A stretch of DNA of 22,813 nt from an uncultured Rubrobacteraceae bacterium (GCA_902806015.1 CADCUZ010000143.1:1-22813), one strand, 5' to 3'. Shown: positions 7,970-16,654, numbered from the stretch's first letter. A program made the numbers and translations. Notes: a model not told the origin generated them from the letters alone.

Positions 7970-9670
7970 TCAAGCCAGCGGGACCTCCGGCTCCCCGAGG
8001 GCCCCCACCACCCTCTCCGCCGCCCTCACGAGGTCCGCGGCCTCGCCCAGCCGCACGGCCTCGACCACCCCGGAGCGTCGCCTGAGGTAGGCCGCCACGA
8101 TCCGTGCCTCGTCGGACCCGTTCTTGGCCCCGGGAGGCAGGAGAGCCTGCCTCTCCAGCGCCTCCTCCGCGAAGGCCGCAAGGCCCGCCGCGTCCCCGGC
8201 CTCGAAGCCGCGGTGGCTCACCAAACGCCCCTCGCAGAGGACGAAGACCTCGATAACGCCCGGCTCAGTCGAGGGGGCGACGACGGCCTGGGCGCCCTCC
8301 CCGCTCACCACCGACCGCGCGAGACGCACCCGCTCTATGCCCGCTATGAGGTCCCTCAGCCGGGCCGCCGCCTCGAACTCCAGCGCGCCGGCCAACCGTT
8401 TGCGCTCCAGGACCAGGGCGCGCAGGTGCTCCTCGCCGCCCTCGCCCCGCAGGAGCGCCACGACCTCGTCCACAACCTCGCGGCGGTACTCCTCCTCGTC
8501 CATCCCGGCGCACGGGGCGCAACGGCCCATCTGGCCGTAGAAGCACGCCTCCCCGTCCCCGGCGCAGCGCTTGAGGGGAAAGATCCTGCCCAGGGCCTCT
8601 ACGCACGTGTCGAGTACCCCCGCGCTCCTGTACGGCCCGAGGTGGACGACGCCGTCCTCCGGCACGTTCTCCGAAACCCGGACCGGCGCGGGGTACGGCT
8701 CGTTCGTGTCGAGCTTTATAAACCAGCTCGCCTTGTCGTCGCGGCCGACGGAGTTGTAGCGGGGCAGGAGCCGTTTGATCTCCCTCGCCTCCAGGATGAG
8801 CGCGTGCAACTCGCTCTCGGTCTCCTTGGCCCGGACCTCCGCGACCTCCTCGACGAGGCGACCGACCTTGCGGCGGCCGTCCCCCCCGTTGAAATAGGTA
8901 CGAACCCGAGCCCTCAAGTCCTTGGCCTTGCCGACGTAGAGCACCCCCCCGTTCTTGTCCACGAAGTAGTAGACGCCGGGCGTGTTCGGGACGTGCTCGG
9001 CGAGGTGTCCCTTCTGCGGCTTGATCCTGTTTTTCCCGCCCCGGATCGCCGCCGCCTCCCCCACGCTCCTCACCCCGGCCGAACGCAGAAGCTTAAGAAG
9101 CTTCCGGAAGACCTCGGTCGTCGCCGAGGCGTCGGCGAGCGCCCGGTGGTTCGGCGCCTGCCGCACGCCGAAGTGGTTCACGAGCGCGCTCAGGCGGTAG
9201 CGCCTCAGGCCCGGCACCAGGCAACGGGCGAGCTTCAGGGTGTCGAGAACCGGGTTGGGCAAGGGGACTCCGTCCCTGGCCGCGGCGACGAACGAGCAGT
9301 CGAACTGGACGTTGTGGCCGACGACGACGGAGCCCTCGACGAACCCCTCGAAGCGGGGCATCACCTCGGAGATGGGTGGGGCGTCGGCGACCATGCGGTC
9401 CGTTATGCCGGTCAGGCGGACGACAAACGGGTCGATCGGCCGGCCCGGGTTCACGAGCGTCGAGAACTCGTCCACCACCTGGCCGCGCACCAGCTTCACG
9501 GCGCCGACCTCGGTGATCTCGCCGCCCTTTCCGGCGGAGGCCCCCGTGGTCTCCACGTCGAAGATCACGTAAGGCGCCTCCTCGAGCGCGAGCGCCGCCA
9601 CGTCCACGGTCTTTAATAAAGTACGCTCGTCCCAGGCGAACCGGGGGTCGCCCTTTACGAGGTTGTCCAC
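7970..9670 (-). CDS. DEDDh exonuclease fused to UvrC-like GIY-YIG nuclease
   Basis: A two-nuclease fusion. Numbered from the GTG at 9670, residues 33-190 are a DnaQ-type 3'-5' exonuclease with D38 and E40 in FDVETTG, D124 in GHNVQFD, and H175 and D180 in NHRALAD. Residues about 228-310 are a GIY-YIG endonuclease domain like the UvrC N-terminus (GVYYF, VLYVGKAKDLRARV, E294 in LILEAREI). A UVR motif follows near 410-450 (LERKRLAGALEFEAAARLRD). The RNase H-like second nuclease and the HhH tail of true UvrC are absent. The same fusion is known in actinobacteria and annotated as a DEDD exonuclease/Cho-like protein; I infer a role in DNA repair. The start is uncertain: the frame continues upstream with protein-like sequence to an ATT at 9775 that has a strong GGAGGT ribosome binding site. 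Confidence 0.9.
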   Translation of the reverse strand: MDNLVKGDPRFAWDERTLLKTVDVAALALEEAPYVIFDVETTGASAGKGGEITEVGAVKLVRGQVVDEFSTLVNPGRPIDPFVVRLTGITDRMVADAPPISEVMPRFEGFVEGSVVVGHNVQFDCSFVAAARDGVPLPNPVLDTLKLARCLVPGLRRYRLSALVNHFGVRQAPNHRALADASATTEVFRKLLKLLRSAGVRSVGEAAAIRGGKNRIKPQKGHLAEHVPNTPGVYYFVDKNGGVLYVGKAKDLRARVRTYFNGGDGRRKVGRLVEEVAEVRAKETESELHALILEAREIKRLLPRYNSVGRDDKASWFIKLDTNEPYPAPVRVSENVPEDGVVHLGPYRSAGVLDTCVEALGRIFPLKRCAGDGEACFYGQMGRCAPCAGMDEEEYRREVVDEVVALLRGEGGEEHLRALVLERKRLAGALEFEAAARLRDLIAGIERVRLARSVVSGEGAQAVVAPSTEPGVIEVFVLCEGRLVSHRGFEAGDAAGLAAFAEEALERQALLPPGAKNGSDEARIVAAYLRRRSGVVEAVRLGEAADLVRAAERVVGALGEPEVPLA

Positions 9671-9770
9671 GAGGGGGCGGGCGTCGCCGTTGGCCTCCGG
9701 CAGGGAGAGGAAGCCGGCGCAGACCTCCTCCGGGTCGACCGGCTCGCGGTCTTTTACGAAGCCGTAGAGG

Positions 9771-10811
9771 CTAATGGACGCGGACCTCCGCGCGGGCGCC
9801 CTCCGCCGCCCCGGCCTTCGCCGCCCCGGCTATGGTGCGGGCCTGGGCCTCGGTGATACCGGGTATGCAGACGAGGCTCTCGTAGGCGTACTCGTCGTCG
9901 AGCAGGCCGCTGGCGAGGACCCGGGCGCGGGTCTTCGTCCCCACGCCCGGCATCTTGGTGGTGTGGAAGAGCTTTCCGCGCTGGATGCGCAGGGCGTCCA
10001 CCCCGGCGAGCGTCTCGCCGTCTATCAGGACGCGTTTTAGCGTGTCGGCGAAGAGCTCTATCTGCTCGGGGTGGAAGACGCTCCGGCCCATGAGGGACGG
10101 CGTCATCGGGAGCGGGTGCAGAAGGTTCGCGCTCCGGACCGTCGTGTGCCCAGGCGGCTCGCCCGCGCCCAGCGGGTCCGGATCCCCGAGCCTGCGCGCC
10201 CGCTCGGCGTGCTCCCAGACCTGCTCTTCGAGGTCCCTCCCGAGGTCGAGCTCCGTTTGGACCGGGGCGCCGCGGAAGCGGTCGTTGCGGTTGGCGGCGT
10301 GGAGGAAGCGGCGCCCGCTCCTCTCGTTGCCGTGGAACTCGATCACGGCCCGGGCGCGCTTCTCGCCCATGCCGGGCACCCGCGCCAGGCTCTTGAAGTC
10401 CCTCTCCTCCAGCAGACCCCGAAGTCCGTCCGGGTCGATGGCCTCGGCCGCCTTAGCGGCGGCCCGCCTGTCCACGCCGCGCACGAGCTCGAGCATCCCC
10501 TGAACGGACGTGGGGCAGACGCCGCGCCTGAGGTGGTTGATCTTGCGCACCGCCGTGAACGCGTTGTGGTGCTCCCAATACCACACGTACTCCCGAACCC
10601 GCTCGACCGCCGCCGCGTCCTCCGGCACGAACTCGATGGTGACCGCGTTCCCGACGTAACGCCCGTTGGCCCCCGGCATGTGCTCGGCCGGGTACATCAC
10701 CTGCACCTTGACCGAAGGCGAGTAGAAAGAGAAGTGCACGGGGACGCCCGGCGCGACCTCCTTCAGCAGCCGCCTGCGGAACACGTTGTCTTCGAAATCC
10801 GACTCAAACAT
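9771..10811 (-). CDS. Unrecognised protein with three helix-hairpin-helix motifs
   Basis: A soluble protein of 346 residues that I cannot assign to a named family. Three helix-hairpin-helix-like motifs are visible: LARVPGMGEKRARAVIEF near residue 142, KMPGVGTKTRARVLA near 283, and LVCIPGITEAQARTIAG near 310. Such motifs bind the DNA backbone non-specifically. The N-terminal 100 residues look like a separate alpha/beta domain without a known motif. The stop codon lies at the possible ATT start of the DEDD-GIY-YIG nuclease gene, so the two form an operon. Since that nuclease lacks the HhH tail of UvrC, this protein could supply DNA binding in trans (inference). The ATG has no Shine-Dalgarno and sits just after an extended -10 box. 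Confidence 0.8.
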   Translation of the reverse strand: MFESDFEDNVFRRRLLKEVAPGVPVHFSFYSPSVKVQVMYPAEHMPGANGRYVGNAVTIEFVPEDAAAVERVREYVWYWEHHNAFTAVRKINHLRRGVCPTSVQGMLELVRGVDRRAAAKAAEAIDPDGLRGLLEERDFKSLARVPGMGEKRARAVIEFHGNERSGRRFLHAANRNDRFRGAPVQTELDLGRDLEEQVWEHAERARRLGDPDPLGAGEPPGHTTVRSANLLHPLPMTPSLMGRSVFHPEQIELFADTLKRVLIDGETLAGVDALRIQRGKLFHTTKMPGVGTKTRARVLASGLLDDEYAYESLVCIPGITEAQARTIAGAAKAGAAEGARAEVRVH

Positions 10812-10820
10812 TGGGCACGT

Positions 10821-10829
10821 ATTCTACCA
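10821..10829 (-). promoter_or_regulatory. Extended -10 promoter, leaderless start of the HhH gene
   Basis: TGGTAGAAT on the minus strand ends at 10821. The predicted transcript start is about 10814, a few bases before the ATG at 10811. No -35 and no Shine-Dalgarno are visible. Confidence 0.4.
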
Positions 10830-10928
10830 TCGGTCCCCGATTTTCCGGGCTTGGGTTGCGCTTCGAGTTGGGCTTCGGGATACGGGCATCAGCAAGTCCC
10901 CGCGTTTTGATGCTCGAGGCCGGAAGCC

Positions 10929-12158
10929 TCAAAGCAGCTTCTCCCTGCGAAGGACTACGGCCTCGACGGGCTCGCCGGCCCGGACGCCCTCCGACTCGGG
11001 GCCTATGAGGGCCAGGGCGTCGGCTTTTGTTAGGGAGCTTACGAGGCCCGAACCCTGGGCGCCGACGGACCGGGCGAGCCAGCCCCTCTCCGTCTTCTCC
11101 AGGCCCACCCTCATGGCGTGCATCCTGCCGAACGTGTTGACGACGTCCTCCTCGAAGTACACGGGGATGCGCGGCCTCTTGCGGTCCTCGCGGCCCATCA
11201 TGCCCACCAGGGCGGGCCGGACGAAGAGGTCGAAGCAGACCATCGCGGAGACGGGGTTTCCGGGGAGGCCGAAGAAGCGCGTCTCGGCCCGCTTGCCGTA
11301 GAAGAGGGGCTTGCCCGGCTTGAACTTCACGCCCCAGAAGACCTGCTCCACCCCGAGGTCGAGCAGCGTGCTCTTGACGAGGTCCTTCTCCCCCACCGAG
11401 ACGCCCCCGCTCGTCACCACGACGTCGGCCGTTTGCAGGGCCTCCTCGATCGCGGCGCGCAGCGTCTCGGCCTCGTCGGAGGCCGCGTAGAGGCGGCGGG
11501 CCTCGGCGCCGGCCTCACGGGACTGGGCGACGATGGCGTAGGAATTTGAGTCGAAGACCTCACCCGGGGCGAGCTCGCGTGCCCCCGGCTCTACAAGCTC
11601 CGTCCCCGTCGAGAGGACGACGACCTTCGGCCTGCGGTAGACCGGCAGCGCCCCGTAGCCCTGGGTCGCCGCAACCGCGATCTCGGGCGCCCCGACCTCC
11701 GTACCCGCCCGCAGGATGACGTTCCCCGTGCGGGTATCCTGGCCGGCTTCGCGGATGTTCTGTCCCGGAGAGGCGCCCTTCCTCAGTTCGAAGCGTTCGC
11801 CCCAGCCGGAGGTGTTCTCGACCATCACGACCGCGTCGGCGCCGTCGGGTATGACGCCGCCGGTGAAGATCTTGACGGCCTCGCCCCCCCCGACGCTCTT
11901 TCCGGACGGGCGCCCCGCCGGCGCCTCGTCCACTACCCGAAACGTCCGTCCGGCCTCCGCGTCCGCGCTCCTCACGGCGTAACCGTCCACGGCGGAGTTA
12001 TCGAACGGCGGCGAATCGACCGTAGCCCGCAGGTCCTCCGCCAACGCGAGGCCGAGCGCCTCCCCTAGCGGCGTCTCCTCCACGGGCAGCCTATGGATGT
12101 TTTCGAGTACCAGCCTCTCGGCGTCAGGGTACTCTATGAGCTTGTCGAAAAGTTGCAC
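10929..12158 (-). CDS. moeA: Molybdopterin molybdotransferase MoeA
   Basis: A cytoplasmic enzyme of molybdenum cofactor synthesis that inserts molybdate into adenylylated molybdopterin. The 409 residues from the GTG at 12158 cover the whole family length. Seen motifs are PPFDNSAVDGYAV in domain I, the IFTGGVIPDGADAVV stretch, VVVLSTGTELVEPG, DSNSYAI, TSGGVSVGEKDLVK and GLPGNPVSAMVCFDLFV, then the C-terminal beta domain. The start is chosen because GAAGAGG lies six bases before this GTG and the family normally begins shortly before the LPVEETPLGEALG segment. The frame is open further upstream to 12269, but that part is not family-like. No other cofactor gene is adjacent, and the neighbouring cyclase gene ends 231 bases upstream. 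Confidence 0.94.
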   Translation of the reverse strand: MQLFDKLIEYPDAERLVLENIHRLPVEETPLGEALGLALAEDLRATVDSPPFDNSAVDGYAVRSADAEAGRTFRVVDEAPAGRPSGKSVGGGEAVKIFTGGVIPDGADAVVMVENTSGWGERFELRKGASPGQNIREAGQDTRTGNVILRAGTEVGAPEIAVAATQGYGALPVYRRPKVVVLSTGTELVEPGARELAPGEVFDSNSYAIVAQSREAGAEARRLYAASDEAETLRAAIEEALQTADVVVTSGGVSVGEKDLVKSTLLDLGVEQVFWGVKFKPGKPLFYGKRAETRFFGLPGNPVSAMVCFDLFVRPALVGMMGREDRKRPRIPVYFEEDVVNTFGRMHAMRVGLEKTERGWLARSVGAQGSGLVSSLTKADALALIGPESEGVRAGEPVEAVVLRREKLL

Positions 12159-12389
12159 GCTATACCTCTTCTTTGCGGCCTCAAGTGCCCCCCGCGGATA
12201 CGCTACCACACCCGGAGAAGTTGCCGGTTCCGTTCGGGGTGTATCCGGTGAGGGTTGACGGGTCGGCAACGACCGTTGGTCGGGGGCTTTGGCGGGGTGG
12301 ACGCCCCTCCGTTCCCGGCGTACGGGCCAAACTGCCCCGTTTGCGGCGGAGCCGGGGGTCCCGGCCGGGGGCGTCGAACCGTTGGGTCA
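12159..12389. other. Intergenic region upstream of moeA
   Basis: 231 bases between the cyclase gene and moeA. I see no gene. I looked for a molybdenum-cofactor riboswitch on the minus strand and could not recognise the conserved core. It probably contains the moeA promoter and the end of the acid-sugar operon transcript. Confidence 0.3.
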
Positions 12390-13199
12390 CTACCCTTGCG
12401 GCAGCAGCGCCATCGCCCGACCCGGTCCCCCGGAGGAGTCGGCTATTTTGACGGGCAGAAAGACGAAGTACGCCCCGCGCACCGGCACCTCCGAGAGGTT
12501 GGTCAACAACTCGACGTACCTCATGCCCCTGCCCAAACCCTCCTGGTGGACGGGCACTCCGTCGTGGGCGCTGCCGATGCTCGGGGCGTCGATGCCGATG
12601 GTCTTTACGCCCTTCTCGTGCAGGTAGCCTGCGGTCTCCGGCGAGGGGGCCGGCCAGCCGGGGTGCTTCTCCGTGACGAGCGAGCCGCTCAGGTACTTCT
12701 CGCCCTCCGCGCCCTCGACGTAGTATCGGTCCCAGTCGGTCCTGAACAGGACGACCTCGCCCTCCGCGAGCTCGCCGTGCTCTTCCTCGAAGGCGCCCAC
12801 GTGATCCGGCTCGATAAACGGGCTGACGCCGGGCCCGCCCTGCTCGGACAGATGGCTCACGTCCACGACCACGGCCGGTCCCATCAAATCTTCGAGTGGG
12901 ACCTTGTCGCCGGTCTGGGCGCCGAGGTCGCTTGCGAGCGGCAGGCCGGAGTCTGGGGGCGGTATGAAGTGGGTCGGGGCGTCGAAGTGGGTGCCGCAAT
13001 GCTCGTCTATGACGAGGAAGTTGGTCTGGTAGGGGGCGGCGCTCTTTGTCTTTCCGGTCGGCCCGTTAACCTCGGCGAACCAGTTCCAGTTGTGGTGGGC
13101 GAAGGTCATGTGCCCGGGCCAGGTGCCGGGCAGCCGCTCGGAGACGGTCACCGAGAGGTCAACGACCCTCGATGCGGAGAGCAGCGGGCCGAGATCCAA
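12390..13199 (-). CDS. Cyclase-family metallohydrolase (kynurenine formamidase-like)
   Basis: A 269-residue member of the cyclase family (PF04199), metal-dependent hydrolases including bacterial kynurenine formamidase KynB and other amidases. The metal-binding signature H67-C-G-T-H71-F-D73-A-P-T-H77-F is complete, and the C-terminal half carries GIDAPSIGSAHDG, normal for the fold. It starts with TTG at 13199 behind an AGGAGGAG ribosome binding site that overlaps the stop region of the LarA-like gene, so it is the last gene of the acid-sugar operon. The substrate is unknown. In this context opening of an acid-sugar lactone or hydrolysis of an amide is possible (inference). Nothing points to tryptophan catabolism. 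Confidence 0.88.
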   Translation of the reverse strand: MDLGPLLSASRVVDLSVTVSERLPGTWPGHMTFAHHNWNWFAEVNGPTGKTKSAAPYQTNFLVIDEHCGTHFDAPTHFIPPPDSGLPLASDLGAQTGDKVPLEDLMGPAVVVDVSHLSEQGGPGVSPFIEPDHVGAFEEEHGELAEGEVVLFRTDWDRYYVEGAEGEKYLSGSLVTEKHPGWPAPSPETAGYLHEKGVKTIGIDAPSIGSAHDGVPVHQEGLGRGMRYVELLTNLSEVPVRGAYFVFLPVKIADSSGGPGRAMALLPQG

Positions 13200-13210
13200 G
13201 GCTCCTCCTT

Positions 13211-14461
13211 CTAGAACCCTTCGAGGGACCCGTCGGCGGCGAAGCGGAGATCCTCGGGGCCGGAGACGACCTCGGCCTCGGAGTTCGCGAGCGCCTCCTT
13301 GACGAGGTTCTCCGAGACGTAGAGGTGCTCCAGGTGGAGGGTGTTCGGGATGCGCACGAAGCGGGTCTCCTCGGGCGGGACGCCCCAGTTGCAGCGGACG
13401 GCCGTTTGCAGGGCCTCCCTGTCTGTGGGGAGGACCATCGGGACCTTGGCGCGCTCGACGAAGGTGCTGGTGACGACGTTGGCGTTCATGGCGTTGCGAT
13501 CGATCTGCCCGACGAGCCGCTCAGTGGTGAGGTCGGCGAGGCCGACGCCCAGGGCGTTGCCGTGCGACTCCTCGCTCACGTCGCCGACTATCAGGTACTT
13601 GACGTTGGGCCTCTCGGGCTCCTCGACGCCAAGGATGCGGAAGCGCCCGATCACGTTCGTGTCCATCCCCGTCCCCGAGTAGTTCTTGCCCAGGGCATCC
13701 ACGTAAAGTATGTCTATGTCGGAGATGGGAAGGACTGGCATCATCCCCATGTACCCGCGCAAAAGCTCCCGCTCGCGGCGCGGGATCTCGCCGGTCGGGA
13801 TCGCCTCGATGGCCGCCGGTTCGTCGTAGGCGTTCTCCACGATGCCCAGGCCGAAGAGGACGTGCCCGGAGTCAAGCACCTCCTCGCCGACCTCGGCCAT
13901 AAAGTCCCGGATGCCCTCGACGCCGTAGCCGTGAAGGGCGAGGGCCTGGGCGTGCTTACCGAGGCCGATGGAGGCCATCTTCAACAGGCCGCTCTCGACC
14001 TCGGCGCGGAAGTCCGTGTGGGCCTTGATCCTGTTGACCACCACGACGCCGTCGGCCTCGGAGGCGATCTTGTCCATAAAGACCGGGATGCCGCGCCCGG
14101 TCTCCCCGACCTCGACGGTCTCCATAGACGAGCGGATAGGCGCCCCGCAAAACTCCTCCGTGACGCCCAGGGAGGCCAGGATCTCGACCTGCCCCTCGGC
14201 CGTCGCCCCGCCGTGGCTCCCCATCGCTGGCACTATGAAGGGCTCCGCCCCCATCTCCTTGAGCCCGTCGATCACGGCGCGCAGGACTTCGTCGATCCGG
14301 GCGATGCCGCGGCTACCCGCAGTGACCGCCACGCTCATCCCGGGCCTGACGGCGGAGGCTATCTCCTCCCTCCGAAGCTGCTCGCGCACCGTGCCCTCCA
14401 CGTCCCCCACGCGGGGGCGGGGGAAGGTCTGGCGGACCTTTACCACCTTCGGGAAGTCCAA
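13211..14461 (-). CDS. LarA-like nickel-pincer cofactor-dependent isomerase (DUF2088)
   Basis: A 416-residue homologue of lactate racemase LarA, the family that uses a nickel-pincer nucleotide to racemise or epimerise 2-hydroxy acids. Seen are the PAMGSHGGATAEGQ motif with H83, NRIKAHTDF with H148, ESGLLKM with K161, and LALHGYG with H177. By spacing these correspond to LarA residues H108 and H174 (acid/base), K184 (cofactor attachment) and H200 (nickel ligand); this mapping is mine, from pattern alone. It begins with TTG at 14461 behind GAGAGGAG, which overlaps the end of the pdxA2-like gene. Lying between the acid-sugar dehydrogenase and cyclase genes, it is a good candidate for a C2 epimerase of a four-carbon acid sugar (inference). 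The cofactor genes larB, larC and larE are not in the window. Confidence 0.85.
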   Translation of the reverse strand: MDFPKVVKVRQTFPRPRVGDVEGTVREQLRREEIASAVRPGMSVAVTAGSRGIARIDEVLRAVIDGLKEMGAEPFIVPAMGSHGGATAEGQVEILASLGVTEEFCGAPIRSSMETVEVGETGRGIPVFMDKIASEADGVVVVNRIKAHTDFRAEVESGLLKMASIGLGKHAQALALHGYGVEGIRDFMAEVGEEVLDSGHVLFGLGIVENAYDEPAAIEAIPTGEIPRRERELLRGYMGMMPVLPISDIDILYVDALGKNYSGTGMDTNVIGRFRILGVEEPERPNVKYLIVGDVSEESHGNALGVGLADLTTERLVGQIDRNAMNANVVTSTFVERAKVPMVLPTDREALQTAVRCNWGVPPEETRFVRIPNTLHLEHLYVSENLVKEALANSEAEVVSGPEDLRFAADGSLEGF

Positions 14462-14462
14462 G

Positions 14463-15461
14463 TTAGCTCCTCTCTTCGGCGCCGGCTAGGGTGCGGGCGA
14501 GGTCCAGGGCGGCCTCCAGGCTCGCGTGGTCGGCCTTGCCGGTGCCGGCGATGTCGAAGGCCGTGCCGTGGTCCACGCTGGTGCGGAAGAACGGCAGCCC
14601 GACGGTTACGTTGACGCCCGTGTCGAAGCCCATGAGCTTTATGGGGATGTGGCCCTGGTCGTGGTACTGGACGACTACCACGTCGAAGTGCCCCTGGCGG
14701 GCGCGCATCATCACCGTGTCCGGCGCCCACGGGCCGCTGACGTCCATGCCTTCGTCCAGGGCCGCCTTGACGGCGGGCCTGATCTTCTCCAGGTCCTCCT
14801 TCCCGAAGAGGCCGTTCTCCCCGGCGTGCGGGTTGAGGCCGGCCACGGCCACGCGGGGGCTCCCGACGCCGAGCTTCTTTAGGGACTCGTGGGCCAGGCG
14901 TATGACGGCGAGCTCGCGCTCGGGCTGCGCCCTGTCTATGGCCTCTTTGAGGGAGACGTGGGTCGAGACGTGGATGACCTTCAGCTCGTCGGTGACGAGC
15001 ATCATGGCGTAGTTCCTGGTGCCGGTGAGGTCGGCCAGGATCTCGGTGTGCCCCGGGTACCCGTGCCCCGCGAGGTGCATCGCCTCCTTGTTGAGCGGCG
15101 CGGTCGCTATCGCCGCGACGCGGCCCGAGCTCGCGAGCCCCGTCGCCCGCTCGACGTAGCGGAAGGCCGCGTCGCCCGCCCTCGCGTCGAGCTCCCCGAA
15201 CGGCAGGTCCTCCGGTAGCGCTCCGACCTGCAGCACGTCCGCCGCTCCGGGCCCGAAGGCGGCGTCTTCTGGCTCCTCGATCTCGTTTATCTTCAGCGGC
15301 AAGGATAGCAGCCGCGCGGCGCGGCGCAGCATCCCGGCGTCTCCGACTATCAGGGCGCGGTTCCTCTGGTGGAAGCGCGTGTCGGCGAAGGTGCGGGCTA
15401 CGATCTCGGGTCCGATCCCGGACGGGTCCCCCATCGTCACGGCTACGAGCGGCGGCGTCAC
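14463..15461 (-). CDS. pdxA2: PdxA-family 4-phosphate dehydrogenase, probably PdxA2 (acid-sugar catabolism)
   Basis: A 332-residue NAD-dependent dehydrogenase. The family marks are complete: TMGDPSGIGPEI at residues 9-20, ATAPLNKEAMHLAGHGYPGH with the first metal histidine, NPHAGENGLFGKED with the second, and YHDQGHIPIK with the third. PdxA makes the pyridoxal phosphate precursor, but PdxA2 homologues beside DUF1537 kinases oxidise and decarboxylate D-threonate 4-phosphate or D-erythronate 4-phosphate to dihydroxyacetone phosphate. The location right after such a kinase favours the second role. Its GTG start overlaps the kinase TGA in a GTGA arrangement, so the two are translationally coupled. 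Longer open frame upstream is only the antisense-like shadow of the kinase gene. Confidence 0.92.
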   Translation of the reverse strand: MTPPLVAVTMGDPSGIGPEIVARTFADTRFHQRNRALIVGDAGMLRRAARLLSLPLKINEIEEPEDAAFGPGAADVLQVGALPEDLPFGELDARAGDAAFRYVERATGLASSGRVAAIATAPLNKEAMHLAGHGYPGHTEILADLTGTRNYAMMLVTDELKVIHVSTHVSLKEAIDRAQPERELAVIRLAHESLKKLGVGSPRVAVAGLNPHAGENGLFGKEDLEKIRPAVKAALDEGMDVSGPWAPDTVMMRARQGHFDVVVVQYHDQGHIPIKLMGFDTGVNVTVGLPFFRTSVDHGTAFDIAGTGKADHASLEAALDLARTLAGAEERS

Positions 15462-16654
15462 GTCGTTGGGTCTCCCTTCAAGAGCGATTGCACGGCCTCC
15501 ACGAGCGTTTTCGGCCCCCCGAAGCCGCCGGCCTTCGTGACGACGGTGTAGGGCTTCGGGCCGATAAGGGTCCCGGCCGGCACGCCCGCCTCGACCTCCC
15601 CCGCGAGCCGGATGCCCGAGGCCCCGAGCCGCCTGGAGACCGCGACGGCCGTCGACCCCCCGGTCAGCACCAACCCGTCGAACAACCCCTCTTCGGCGAG
15701 CGCGGCGGCGGCCCCGGCGAGGGACCTCATGACCTGCCCCCTCGCCCCCGAAGAGGCCCGGCCCGAGGAATGCACGACAGCGCAAACCCCGCCGGAGAGC
15801 GCCTCCCGCGCCGCGGCCACGACCTCCCTCACGGTGCCGGCCGATCCCGGCCCGACCGGGATCGCCACCTCCCCGTGCTCCTCGACGAGCCTGCCGAGCT
15901 GGCCCCGCGACACGCCGTTTAGGGAGCCCACGACGACGAGCACGGAGCGGGCCTTGGGCAAGGCCACCCGCGCCTCCGCGGGGCGGGGCCCCGGGTGGAC
16001 GGCGCCGAGCGCCAGCGCGAGCCCCGCCGAGCCGGCCCATAGAACCCGCCCGGGGTCCGGCACGGCCCGTACCAGGGCCTCCAGGTCCGCCTCGCGCTCC
16101 GCGTCCGCGACGGTCCACTCGTTTGCCTGCAGGGCGCGGCGCACGTTTTCGGGGTCTTCGAGGTCCCCCGCGCTCAACGTGCCGACGGAGGACGACCACC
16201 CGCCGAGCAGCGTGGGGAGGTGACCCTCCCGGACGGGGGTCCGCGGGTCGTTCTTCAACTCGGTCTCGTGGACGGGGGTGCCGTGGACGAGTTGGGTGCC
16301 GCCGGCGGTGGTCCGTCCGGCAGCCGGGAAGGCGGGGGCGACGACGGCGCTCCGGCGGCGGGTGGACTCCAGGGCGGCGGAGAGCTCCTCGGCGACGGAG
16401 CCGCGCAGGGTGGAGTCGAACTTCTTGTACACGAGGCGGGCGGCGCGGGCGCTCCGTCCGGCCTCCGAGACGTACCGGGCGGCGAGGCCGGGGCGCAGCG
16501 TGCGGGAATCCGTGTCGAAGACGGCGGCGTCGAGGTCTTCGGGGGGCACCGGCTCCCCGCGAAAAACGACGGCGGTCCGGTAGCCGGCGCGGGCGAACTG
16601 GACGCCGGTGTCGGCGGCCCCCGTAAGGTCGTCGGCGATCACGGCGGTCAGCAC
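15458..16654 (-). CDS. Four-carbon acid sugar kinase (DUF1537, OtnK/DtnK type)
   Basis: A 398-residue kinase that phosphorylates the 4-hydroxyl of threonate or erythronate using ATP. N-terminal sugar-binding motifs are IADDLTGAADTGVQFA, YKKFDSTLRGS and VVAPAFPAAGRTT. The C-terminal nucleotide-binding domain has WAGSAGLA, VVVGSLNGVSRGQ, LTGGSTAVAV and YTVVTKAGGFG. All are present and the length is normal, so it should be active. Its PdxA2 partner overlaps it by four bases; this pairing is the one described for D-threonate and D-erythronate catabolism (Zhang et al. 2016). It begins with GTG at 16654, with only a weak ribosome binding site, 97 bases after the SDR gene. Whether the substrate is D-threonate or D-erythronate cannot be read from the sequence. 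Confidence 0.93.
   Translation of the reverse strand: MLTAVIADDLTGAADTGVQFARAGYRTAVVFRGEPVPPEDLDAAVFDTDSRTLRPGLAARYVSEAGRSARAARLVYKKFDSTLRGSVAEELSAALESTRRRSAVVAPAFPAAGRTTAGGTQLVHGTPVHETELKNDPRTPVREGHLPTLLGGWSSSVGTLSAGDLEDPENVRRALQANEWTVADAEREADLEALVRAVPDPGRVLWAGSAGLALALGAVHPGPRPAEARVALPKARSVLVVVGSLNGVSRGQLGRLVEEHGEVAIPVGPGSAGTVREVVAAAREALSGGVCAVVHSSGRASSGARGQVMRSLAGAAAALAEEGLFDGLVLTGGSTAVAVSRRLGASGIRLAGEVEAGVPAGTLIGPKPYTVVTKAGGFGGPKTLVEAVQSLLKGDPTT

Noticed and set aside
7937..9616. Long plus-strand open frame of 559 codons
   Set aside because: It is antisense to the DEDD-GIY-YIG nuclease. The translation is Arg/Pro/Leu-rich without motifs, a typical high-GC shadow frame.
12159..12389. Molybdenum-cofactor riboswitch upstream of moeA
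   Set aside because: Expected by context, but the conserved core could not be recognised on the minus strand. A covariance-model search would decide.
13172..14614. Plus-strand open frame of 480 codons
   Set aside because: It lies opposite the LarA-like gene, whose motifs are unambiguous; the plus frame shows none.
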